Below, one piece after another: positions 1 to 5,082 of a stretch of DNA of 5,914 nucleotides. The stretch's first letter is position 1. The number at the start of each line of letters is the position of its first letter. The notes under the pieces were generated by a model that did not search any database, had not been told where the DNA came from, and saw only the letters and a list, made by a program, of their open reading frames with translations. Position numbers and translations under genes: made by a program. The stretch lies in the NCBI GenBank assembly GCA_934358955.1, contig CAKRLC010000121.1:1-5914 (forward strand), read 5' to 3'. This DNA comes from an uncultured Roseburia sp. (GTDB lineage Bacteria; Bacillota; Clostridia; Lachnospirales; Lachnospiraceae).

Positions 1-105
1 ACAAGATCCTTCCCAGAAAGAGCTGCAAAACTCTTTGCTGCATCTGAGGAAGCTGCAAAAGCTCGTTACGAACATCTGTTAAGATTAGTTGAATTATACA
101 AATAA
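1..105 (+). CDS. nifJ: C-terminal tail, probable pyruvate:ferredoxin oxidoreductase (partial)
   Basis: An open frame enters from the left edge and gives 34 residues before TAA at 103-105. The tail is charged and helical: it begins TRSFPERAAKLFAASEE and ends with HLLRLVELYK. A 'xxFPExAxxLF...AEExAKxRYxxLxRL' pattern resembles the extreme C-terminus of pyruvate:ferredoxin/flavodoxin oxidoreductases, the large iron-sulfur and thiamine-diphosphate enzymes that convert pyruvate to acetyl-CoA in anaerobes. No catalytic or cluster-binding motif lies in the visible part, so the name rests on recollection of family tails only. A strong terminator 34 nt after the stop shows that this gene ends its transcription unit. 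It could instead be the end of another protein with a helical tail. Confidence 0.5.
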   Translation, partial: TRSFPERAAKLFAASEEAAKARYEHLLRLVELYK

Positions 106-138
106 GATTTCGATCGTATCGGAACTTAAGTAGATTCC

Positions 139-177
139 AAAATCCCCGGAAAGGTTTAAGCCTTTCCGGGGATTTTT
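139..177 (+). terminator. Rho-independent terminator after the first gene
   Basis: A perfect 16-bp stem pairs 139-154 with 161-176 around the loop TTTAAG; its core is CCCCGGAAAGG against CCTTTCCGGGG. The 3' arm runs straight into TTTTT (173-177). This is a strong intrinsic terminator for the upstream gene. The cutC ribosome site starts three bases after the T-run, so the hairpin also forms the 5' edge of the cutC translation start region. Confidence 0.93.
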
Positions 178-192
178 GCAGGAGGAAAACAG

Positions 193-939
193 ATGAAACC
201 TATTTTAGAGATCTGCTGCGGCAGCTTCGAAGATGTAAAAATTGCATATGAAAATGGTGCTGACAGGGTTGAACTAAACAGCGCACTGTATCTTGGCGGA
301 TTGACGCCGTCTCTGGCAAATCTGGTCTGTGCAAAAGAACAGTGCGATATTCCGGTTGTGACTATGGTGCGGCCAAGAGGAAGCGGATTCTGCTATACAA
401 CAGAAGAATATGAAACAATGCTTTTGGACACCAGGCTTTTGTTGGAGCATGGAGCAGATGGGATTGCATTCGGATTTTTGAAAGAGGACAAAACCATAGA
501 CACGGAGCGCACAAAAGAAACTATTTGCCTGATTCATGAGAAGGGAAAAGAAGCTGTGTTTCATCGTGCATTTGATTGTGTTGTGGATCAGAAGCAGGCA
601 ATCGAACAGCTTATTTCGCTTGGTGTGGACAGAATCCTTACCAGTGGAGGGGCGCCGGATGTATGGAACGGCAGAGAACAGTTAAAGCTTCTTCAGAAGG
701 AATATGGAAAAGAGATTGAGATTCTTGCAGGAAGCGGAGTGAATGAGAAGAATGTGGCGGAGTTGATATCATTTACCGGAATCCGCCAGGTGCACAGTTC
801 ATGTCGGAGCAGGAAGATAGATGAGACCGCATCGAACGGATGTGTTGATTTTTCTTATGATGAAAAGAATTCTTATGAGCAGGTAAATGGAGAAAAAGTA
901 GCGGTACTTTGTCAAAATGCCCAATTGTTTGGTGACTGA
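193..939 (+). CDS. cutC: CutC family protein (copper homeostasis CutC-like)
   Basis: The product has 248 residues, the same length as E. coli CutC, and is full length. Family motifs appear in order: LEICCGSF (5-12), GADRVELN (22-29), GGLTPS (35-40), MVRPRGSGFCY (58-68), FHRAFD (123-128), a RILTSGG strand, AGSGVNEKN and VHSSCR (His about 201). These fit the CutC TIM-barrel fold. CutC was named for copper tolerance and is a cytosolic protein, but its biochemical activity is not firmly established, so a copper role is family knowledge rather than something seen here. The start is fixed by AGGAGG at 180-185, seven bases before the ATG. No promoter is visible between the upstream terminator and this start. 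The stop lies only 10 bases before the -35 box of the ptsI promoter, and neighbouring genes are PTS genes with no evident copper link. Confidence 0.93.
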   Translation: MKPILEICCGSFEDVKIAYENGADRVELNSALYLGGLTPSLANLVCAKEQCDIPVVTMVRPRGSGFCYTTEEYETMLLDTRLLLEHGADGIAFGFLKEDKTIDTERTKETICLIHEKGKEAVFHRAFDCVVDQKQAIEQLISLGVDRILTSGGAPDVWNGREQLKLLQKEYGKEIEILAGSGVNEKNVAELISFTGIRQVHSSCRSRKIDETASNGCVDFSYDEKNSYEQVNGEKVAVLCQNAQLFGD

Positions 940-949
940 AAAATAAAGG

Positions 950-978
950 TTGACAAAACAATGGCAAAATTTTATAAT
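950..978 (+). promoter_or_regulatory. Consensus sigma-A promoter of the ptsI-ptsH-nagB unit
   Basis: TTGACA at 950-955 and TATAAT at 973-978 are separated by exactly 17 bases, a perfect consensus housekeeping promoter. Transcription would start near 985, about 10 bases before the RAT-like element at 995. A promoter this strong followed by a terminator fits control by antitermination rather than by weak initiation. Confidence 0.9.
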
Positions 979-994
979 ATTAATAGATTTTTGA

Positions 995-1023
995 GGATAG
1001 TTCACATGCAAATGTACTAAACC
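995..1023 (+). promoter_or_regulatory. Variant RAT (ribonucleic antiterminator) in the ptsI leader
   Basis: This 29-nt element begins GGATAGTTC and ends CTAAACC. It can adopt the LicT/SacY-type RAT fold: G1-C29 and G2-C28; an A3 / A26-A27 internal loop; U4-A25, A5-U24, G6-C23; a UUC/A internal loop; the apical stem ACAU/AUGU; and a GCAA tetraloop. The canonical RAT has the same geometry with CUGC/GCAG, a GAAA loop and a U5-A24 pair, so the differences are compensatory. The last five bases (1019-1023) are the first five of the terminator's 5' arm, as needed for mutually exclusive RNA structures. I infer that a BglG/LicT-family protein binds here and allows read-through into ptsI. Which paralogue does so cannot be told. 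Confidence 0.78.
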
Positions 1024-1069
1024 GAGAGAGCATATCGTTGAATTTGCGGGTGCTTTTTCGGTTTTTTTT
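1019..1069 (+). terminator. Leader terminator (attenuator) upstream of ptsI
   Basis: AAACCGAGAGAGCA (1019-1032) pairs with TGCTTTTTCGGTTT (1051-1064), giving 14 bp with two G-U pairs and an 18-nt loop. Eight T residues (1062-1069) form the end of the 3' arm and the U-tract. The 5' arm shares its first five bases with the RAT, so stabilising the RAT would block this stem. There is no gene between the promoter at 950 and this terminator, so it acts as an attenuator; it may also stop transcripts leaving cutC. Confidence 0.87.
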
Positions 1070-1110
1070 ATGTGATAGGAAATTCCTTGGAATTCCCTGT
1101 TACATAAAAA
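1065..1110 (+). repeat. 46-nt inverted-repeat hairpin, copy 1
   Basis: Two 22-nt arms (1065-1086 and 1089-1110) flank a central TT. They begin TTTTTATGT and end ACATAAAAA. All but one position pair, counting two G-U pairs; the exception is an A-C mismatch. The central part is AATTCCTTGGAATT, probably closing as a CUUG loop. The 5' edge overlaps the U-tract of the leader terminator. A second copy at 4134-4179 is identical at 44 of 46 positions and sits in the same place in the other leader. As an RNA it has T residues before and A residues after the stem, so it is not a normal terminator in either direction. Confidence 0.9.
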
Positions 1111-1160
1111 GGCACTAACGTGCCAAGGCACATTCTTTTTATTCACAACAATAGAATGTG
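1111..1160 (+). promoter_or_regulatory. Further hairpins in the ptsI 5' leader
   Basis: Downstream of the repeat the leader can fold again. GGCAC (1111-1115) pairs with GTGCC (1120-1124) over TAAC; the same GTGCC could instead face a second GGCAC (1127-1131). A further stem pairs CACATTCT (1129-1136) with AGAATGTG (1153-1160) over a 16-nt loop. These are visible complementarities; a regulatory role is inference. No similar elements occur in the second leader. Confidence 0.4.
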
Positions 1161-1185
1161 TGCAAAAAAATTTATTATTTATGAT

Positions 1186-1192
1186 AAGGAGG
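1186..1192 (+). promoter_or_regulatory. Ribosome binding site fixing the ptsI start
   Basis: AAGGAGG ends five bases before the ATG at 1198. The frame stays open upstream to a GTG at 1120, but that GTG lies inside leader hairpins without a ribosome site, and the extra 26 residues do not resemble the start of enzyme I. The start at 1198 gives MERVSGKIAFGGIAIG, matching enzyme I N-termini. Confidence 0.9.
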
Positions 1193-1197
1193 AACAA

Positions 1198-2817
1198 ATG
1201 GAACGTGTATCTGGAAAGATTGCATTCGGGGGAATTGCGATCGGAAAAATTCGTGAAGTAACCAAAGAAAAAAATGTTGTACGCCGCAGCCATGTGGATG
1301 ATGTACAGGCAGAGCTTTCCCGTTTTGAAAAAGCGAGAGAGCAGGCTGTGACAGAGCTTCAGGAACTGTATGAGAAAGCAGTGAAAGAAGTAGGAGAAGC
1401 GAATGCAGCAATCTTCGAAGTCCATCAGATGATGTTAGAAGATGATGATTATCTCGATTCTGTGCATAATATCATTGAGACACAGGAAGTCAATGCGGAA
1501 TTTGCTGTTGCAACAACCGGAGATAATTTTGCAGAGATGTTTGCAAGCATGGACGATGATTATATGAAGGAACGTGCCGCAGACGTAAAAGATATTTCAG
1601 AACGCCTGATCGCAGTATTGTCTGATAAACGCAGCGGACAGACTATATCCGGAGAAGAAAAAGAAAAATATATCATTGTAGCGGATGATCTTGCCCCAAG
1701 TGAGACGATCCAGCTTGACAGAGAGAGCGTTCTTGCATTCGTGACGAGACAGGGATCTACGAATTCCCATACAGCGATCCTTGCACGTACCATGAATATT
1801 CCGGCGCTTGTTTCTACTGCAATTCCACAGGGTGTTGATGGCCAGATGGCAATTGTTGATGGTGAGAGCGGAAGTGTGATCCTTGATCCGGATGACGAGA
1901 CAAAGGCTTTGTATGAGAAGAAACTGACAGAAGAGAAGAAGCGTGCAGAATTACTGCTTCAGTTAAAAGGAAAGCCAACCGTAACAAAAGACGGAAAAGA
2001 GATTAAGTTATATGCTAATATTGGAGAAGTAAAGGATCTTGGCGCAGTCTTACAGAATGACGCAGCAGGAATCGGTCTGTTCCGGAGCGAATTCTTATAT
2101 CTGCACAGTGAGGACTTCCCAACAGAAGAAGAACAGTTCAAGGCATATAAGACAGTAGCAGAAGTGATGGCTGGTAAGAAGGTTATTATCCGTACATTAG
2201 ATATCGGAGCAGACAAACAGATTGGTTACTTCAATTTGGATCATGAAGAGAATCCGGCACTTGGATATCGTGCGATCCGTATCTGCTTAAGCCGCCCTGA
2301 AATTTTTAAAACACAGCTGAGAGCGTTATATCGTGCGAGTGTTTATGGCAATATTTCTGTGATGATCCCAATGATCGCATCTGTCTGGGAAGTGAAAAAG
2401 GTCAAAGAGATCATGGAAGAAGTGAAAGAAGAACTGAGAAAAGAAGAAATTCCATTTAAGGATATGGAGTTTGGTATTATGATAGAGACACCGGCAGCCG
2501 TTATGATCGCAGACGAGCTTGCAAAAGAGGTAGACTTTTTCAGTATCGGAACAAACGATCTGACACAGTATACATTAGCAATTGACAGGCAGAATGCAAA
2601 ACTGGACGAGTTTTATGACTCACATCATCCGGCAATCCTCAAGATGATCCAGATGGTGATCGACAGTGCGCATAAAGAAGGAATCTGGGCTGGTATCTGC
2701 GGCGAGCTTGGCGCAGACGTGACTCTTACAGAGACATTTGTCCAGATGGGAATTGATGAATTATCTGTTTCACCGGCAATGGTATTACCGGTAAGAGACA
2801 AGATTATAAATGCATAG
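1198..2817 (+). CDS. ptsI: PTS enzyme I (phosphoenolpyruvate-protein phosphotransferase)
   Basis: The 539-residue cytosolic enzyme takes phosphate from phosphoenolpyruvate and passes it to HPr, the first step of all PTS sugar uptake. The N-terminal HPr-binding domain covers about 1-125. The phosphohistidine domain carries active-site His191 in GSTNSHTAILAR. The C-terminal PEP-binding barrel starts near 250 and shows Arg296 (GLFRSEFLY), Arg332 (RTLDIGADK), the signature DFFSIGTNDLTQYTLAIDR (446-464) and catalytic Cys501 (GICGELG). The protein ends soon after LPVRDKIINA and lacks the roughly 30-residue tail of the 570-575-residue E. coli and B. subtilis enzymes; all catalytic residues are kept, so I read this as a short family form, not a truncation. 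ptsH follows after 18 bases, so the order is ptsI-ptsH, the reverse of the common arrangement. Expression is probably set by the RAT/terminator leader. Confidence 0.97.
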   Translation: MERVSGKIAFGGIAIGKIREVTKEKNVVRRSHVDDVQAELSRFEKAREQAVTELQELYEKAVKEVGEANAAIFEVHQMMLEDDDYLDSVHNIIETQEVNAEFAVATTGDNFAEMFASMDDDYMKERAADVKDISERLIAVLSDKRSGQTISGEEKEKYIIVADDLAPSETIQLDRESVLAFVTRQGSTNSHTAILARTMNIPALVSTAIPQGVDGQMAIVDGESGSVILDPDDETKALYEKKLTEEKKRAELLLQLKGKPTVTKDGKEIKLYANIGEVKDLGAVLQNDAAGIGLFRSEFLYLHSEDFPTEEEQFKAYKTVAEVMAGKKVIIRTLDIGADKQIGYFNLDHEENPALGYRAIRICLSRPEIFKTQLRALYRASVYGNISVMIPMIASVWEVKKVKEIMEEVKEELRKEEIPFKDMEFGIMIETPAAVMIADELAKEVDFFSIGTNDLTQYTLAIDRQNAKLDEFYDSHHPAILKMIQMVIDSAHKEGIWAGICGELGADVTLTETFVQMGIDELSVSPAMVLPVRDKIINA

Positions 2818-2835
2818 GGAAAAGGAGAAAAGAAC

Positions 2836-3093
2836 ATGAAAACATTCAGCTACACAGTAAAAGACGAATTAGGAATCCATGCAAGACCAGCAGGTATGCT
2901 CGTAAAGGAAGTAAAGAATTTCCAGAGTAAAGTAACACTGGAAAAAGACGGAAAAACAGTTGATGCATCCCGTCTGATGGCAGTTATGGGAATGGGTGTA
3001 AAAAAAGACATGACTGTAAATGTTACGGTAGAAGGCGAAGATGAAGATGCTGCATTTGATGCCATCAAAGCATTCTTTGAGACAAATTTATAA
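2836..3093 (+). CDS. ptsH: Phosphocarrier protein HPr
   Basis: This 85-residue protein is full length. It accepts phosphate from enzyme I on His15 (GIHARPAG, 13-20) and passes it to EIIA domains; in Firmicutes it also phosphorylates PRD-type regulators such as LicT. The segment that normally holds the regulatory Ser46 reads VDASRLMAVMGMGV (42-55): Ser falls at 45 and Arg at 46, whereas B. subtilis has Lys45-Ser46. The Ser46 site used by HPr kinase for carbon catabolite repression is therefore absent or shifted by one. The hydrophobic patch after it (LMAVMGMG) is retained. AAAGGAG at 2821-2827 lies eight bases before the ATG. It sits between ptsI and nagB on the same strand, with an 18-base gap upstream and 68 bases downstream. 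Confidence 0.96.
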   Translation: MKTFSYTVKDELGIHARPAGMLVKEVKNFQSKVTLEKDGKTVDASRLMAVMGMGVKKDMTVNVTVEGEDEDAAFDAIKAFFETNL

Positions 3094-3161
3094 AAGTCAG
3101 AAAATAATGGAACCACAAAAATAGAATTTGAGGTTCTGTAAAATGTAAAGGGGATTTTAAA

Positions 3162-3890
3162 ATGAGAATTTATAGAGCAACAGACTATAAAGATATGAGC
3201 AGAAAAGCAGCAAACATTATTTCTGCACAGGTTATTATGAAACCAAATTGTGTACTGGGACTGGCAACAGGATCTTCACCGATCGGAACATATGAGCAGT
3301 TAGTAGAGTGGTATAAGAAGGGTGACCTTGATTTCTCAGAGGTGAAAACAGCAAACCTTGATGAATATAAAGGACTTGACCGTACAAATGATCAGAGCTA
3401 CTACTATTTTATGAACGATCATCTTTTCAGCAAGGTAAATATTGACATGGCAAATGTCAATATTCCAAACGGTATGGAGCCGGATGCTGAAAAAGAATGT
3501 GCAAGATACGAGGCAAAGATCCATTCTCTTGGAGGAGTGGATTTACAGCTGTTAGGACTTGGTCATAATGGTCATATTGGATTTAATGAGCCAAACAGTG
3601 AGTTTGATAAAGTAACACACTGTGTAGATCTGACAGAGAGCACGATCGAGGCAAATAAAAGATTTTTTGCATCCATTGATGATGTTCCTAGACAGGCCTA
3701 TACAATGGGAATTAAAACAATCATGCAGGCAAAGAAAATCCTGATCGTAGTCAGTGGGGAAGATAAAGCAGAGATCGTTAAAAAGGCTTTCTTTGGACCG
3801 ATCACACCGGAAGTACCGGCATCTGTATTACAGCTTCACAATGATGTCACACTTGTAGGTGATGCAGCAGCACTTTCTTTGATCGGTTAA
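3162..3890 (+). CDS. nagB: Glucosamine-6-phosphate deaminase
   Basis: The enzyme converts glucosamine-6-phosphate to fructose-6-phosphate and ammonia, feeding amino sugars into glycolysis. It has 242 residues, the same length as B. subtilis NagB and shorter than the 266-residue E. coli enzyme, which has an extra C-terminal region linked to allosteric control. Visible sites are the phosphate loop GLATGSSPIGTY (33-44), Asp67 in NLDEYKGL (general base, E. coli Asp72) and GLGHNGHIGFNEP (132-144) with His138 and Glu143. Asn136 stands where E. coli has Asp141, as also in Bacillus-type enzymes. AAAGGGG (3147-3153) precedes the ATG by eight bases. No promoter or terminator is evident in the 68-base gap after ptsH, so it is probably the third gene of the ptsI unit. 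No nagA is in view. Confidence 0.96.
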   Translation: MRIYRATDYKDMSRKAANIISAQVIMKPNCVLGLATGSSPIGTYEQLVEWYKKGDLDFSEVKTANLDEYKGLDRTNDQSYYYFMNDHLFSKVNIDMANVNIPNGMEPDAEKECARYEAKIHSLGGVDLQLLGLGHNGHIGFNEPNSEFDKVTHCVDLTESTIEANKRFFASIDDVPRQAYTMGIKTIMQAKKILIVVSGEDKAEIVKKAFFGPITPEVPASVLQLHNDVTLVGDAAALSLIG

Positions 3891-4003
3891 AAATATGTCT
3901 TAAAAGAAAATTCGTGAATGTGCTGAAAATACGAACGAAAACTACTACAAAAGAAGAAAATATTGTGAAAAACAACGAAATAAATCTTCGAAATGAGAAC
4001 AAC
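3891..4003 (+). other. Gene-free stretch after nagB
   Basis: These 113 bases are the first part of the 339-base interval between nagB and the next gene; the rest is the leader annotated separately. The stretch is A-rich, has no credible ORF and shows no GC-rich stem followed by T residues. TTCGT and ACGAA near 3910-3945 could form only a 5-bp stem with a long loop. The ptsI-ptsH-nagB transcript therefore has no obvious terminator of its own before the leader terminator at 4090-4138. Confidence 0.6.
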
Positions 4004-4032
4004 TTGACAGTAATAACTAACAATGATAAAAT
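4004..4032 (+). promoter_or_regulatory. Sigma-A promoter of the antiterminator-EIIA-EIIC unit
   Basis: TTGACA (4004-4009) and TAAAAT (4027-4032) are 17 bases apart. TG at 4024-4025, one base upstream of the -10 box, makes it an extended -10. Transcription would start near 4039, about 30 bases before the RAT. The arrangement parallels the ptsI promoter. Confidence 0.85.
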
Positions 4033-4067
4033 AAATCTAAATTAATAATTAAAGAATTATAAACATT

Positions 4068-4095
4068 GGATTGTTACTGACGAGCAGGCAAAACC
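4068..4095 (+). promoter_or_regulatory. RAT (LicT/BglG-type antiterminator target)
   Basis: The element begins GGATTGTTACTG (4068-4079) and ends GCAGGCAAAACC (4084-4095), matching the canonical LicT-type RAT at both conserved halves. It is 28 nt, one shorter than the usual 29: the apical stem is CUG/CAG with a five-base loop instead of CUGC/GCAG with four. Its last six bases are also the first six of the terminator 5' arm. It lies in the leader of a LicT-type antiterminator gene, so autoregulation by that protein is the natural reading. Confidence 0.93.
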
Positions 4096-4138
4096 AGATT
4101 TCACATAGTTCAGGCGAGCTGTGTGGAGTCTGGTTTTT
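4090..4138 (+). terminator. Leader terminator (attenuator) upstream of the antiterminator gene
   Basis: AAAACCAGATTTCACATAG (4090-4108) pairs with 4119-4137, which ends TCTGGTTTT. This gives 19 continuous base pairs including three G-U pairs, with a 10-nt loop and a T-run at 4134-4138. Overlap with the RAT over 4090-4095 makes the two structures mutually exclusive, the standard antitermination switch. It may also end transcripts arriving from nagB. Confidence 0.92.
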
Positions 4139-4179
4139 ATGTAATAAGAAATTCCTTGGAATTCCCTGTTACATAAAAA
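4134..4179 (+). repeat. 46-nt inverted-repeat hairpin, copy 2
   Basis: This copy matches 1065-1110 at 44 of 46 positions; both differences are G in copy 1 and A here (4143 and 4147). The arms are 4134-4155 and 4158-4179 around TT. One change turns a G-U pair into A-U; the other turns G-C into an A-C mismatch, so this copy has two mismatches and one G-U. Again it starts in the T-run of the leader terminator. No target-site duplication flanks either copy. Confidence 0.9.
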
Positions 4180-4229
4180 ATAATAAAAGACCAGGACAGC
4201 AAAGTCAGTTCTGAGTGATGGGGAGATAT

Positions 4230-5063
4230 ATGAATATCCAGAAAGTAATTAATAATAATGTAATATCTGCTTATGACGAAAAGAACCAGGAAGTTGTGAT
4301 CATGGGAAGAGGAATTGGGTTCAAAGCGCATCCTGGTGACAAGATCGATGAGACAAAAGTTGAAAAAGTATTTCGAATCGAGAATGAGACGCTTTCCAGA
4401 CAGTTTCAGGAGTTGTTGGAAAATATCCCACTCGAGCATATGCAGCTTACAAGCGATATTATTTCTTATGCAAAGAAGAGTCTGAATGTTCAGCTGAACC
4501 AGAATATTTATATTACGCTGACAGATCATATTAATTTTGCGATCCAGAGACAGGCACAGGGCATACAGCTTCAGAATGCATTGTTATGGGAGATCAGGAA
4601 GTTTTACAATCAGGAATATCTGCTTGGCAAGTATGCAGTAGATCTGTTAAATCAGAAGCTTGGTACAAAGTTTTCTGAAGACGAAGCTGGTTTTATCGCA
4701 TTACATTTTGTAAATGCAGAGTACAATACAAACATCAGAGATACATTTGCCATGACAAATATGATCCAGGGGATTCTGGATCTGGTAAAAACAGAGATGC
4801 AGATTGAATTTAACGAAGATTCGCTTCATTATGAGCGGTTTGTGACTCATCTGAAATTTTTAGCACAGCGTTTGTACCGCCACGAGATGCTGAAGGATGA
4901 GGAAGTCGAATTAGCCCAGATGTTGGAGAATAAATATCCAAAAGAATATGAGTGCAGTAAGAAGATTGCATCTTATATCAAACAGGAATATGGCTGGGAA
5001 ATCTCCGGCGAGGAAGTAATGTTTCTTTCCATACATATCCGGCGGGTATGTATGACAGAGTAA
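4230..5063 (+). CDS. licT: LicT-type (BglG family) transcription antiterminator
   Basis: This cytosolic RNA-binding protein stabilises a RAT hairpin and prevents terminator formation. It has 277 residues, the length of B. subtilis LicT. The RNA-binding domain covers about 1-55 (KVINNNVISAYDE, MGRGIGFKA). PRD1 (about 65-170) has His100 in LTDHINFAIQR and His159 in GFIALHFVNAE. PRD2 (about 171-277) has His207 in RFVTHLKF and His269 in LSIHIRRV. All four sit at LicT numbering. In that family HPr phosphorylates PRD2 histidines to activate, and the permease EIIB phosphorylates PRD1 to inactivate. I chose ATG 4230 because it gives the family start MNIQKVINNN and has GGGGAG at 4220-4225; GTG 4215 and ATG 4218 upstream lack a suitable site. 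The gene lies behind its own RAT and 19 bases before the EIIA gene. A licT-like role at a glucose-family permease is a prediction. Confidence 0.94.
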   Translation: MNIQKVINNNVISAYDEKNQEVVIMGRGIGFKAHPGDKIDETKVEKVFRIENETLSRQFQELLENIPLEHMQLTSDIISYAKKSLNVQLNQNIYITLTDHINFAIQRQAQGIQLQNALLWEIRKFYNQEYLLGKYAVDLLNQKLGTKFSEDEAGFIALHFVNAEYNTNIRDTFAMTNMIQGILDLVKTEMQIEFNEDSLHYERFVTHLKFLAQRLYRHEMLKDEEVELAQMLENKYPKEYECSKKIASYIKQEYGWEISGEEVMFLSIHIRRVCMTE

Positions 5064-5082
5064 GGGAAAAGAGGGAGAGAAG

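Noticed and set aside
1070..1075. Minimal start-stop ORF in both hairpin repeats (ATG-TGA at 1070, ATG-TAA at 4139)
   Set aside because: The stop is kept despite a base difference, but no ribosome site precedes either one, so chance within an AT-rich repeat is more likely.
1065..1110. Hairpin repeat as a bidirectional terminator or a MITE-type mobile element
   Set aside because: T residues lead and A residues follow the stem on both strands, unlike a terminator, and neither copy has target-site duplications; with two copies the mobile option is unproven rather than excluded.
1120..1197. A 26-residue N-terminal extension of enzyme I from a GTG at 1120
   Set aside because: The GTG lies in leader hairpins without a ribosome site, while ATG 1198 has AAGGAGG and gives the expected enzyme I start.
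3094..3161. Possible hairpin GGAACC / GGTTCT between ptsH and nagB
   Set aside because: It has only five or six pairs, a long loop and no T-run after it; it is not a credible terminator.
3891..4003. CcpA cre operator near the promoters
   Set aside because: I compared candidate stretches with the WTGNAANCGNWWNCA pattern by eye and found no acceptable match upstream of either promoter.
4215..4229. Upstream starts GTG 4215 and ATG 4218 for the antiterminator
   Set aside because: The family start MNIQKVINNN begins at 4230 and the GGGGAG site at 4220-4225 serves that ATG.
4137..4529. Minus-strand open frame opposite the antiterminator gene (about 130 residues)
   Set aside because: It overlaps a well-supported gene, has no ribosome site or family motifs and reads as a shadow; the other minus-strand frames were rejected for the same reason.
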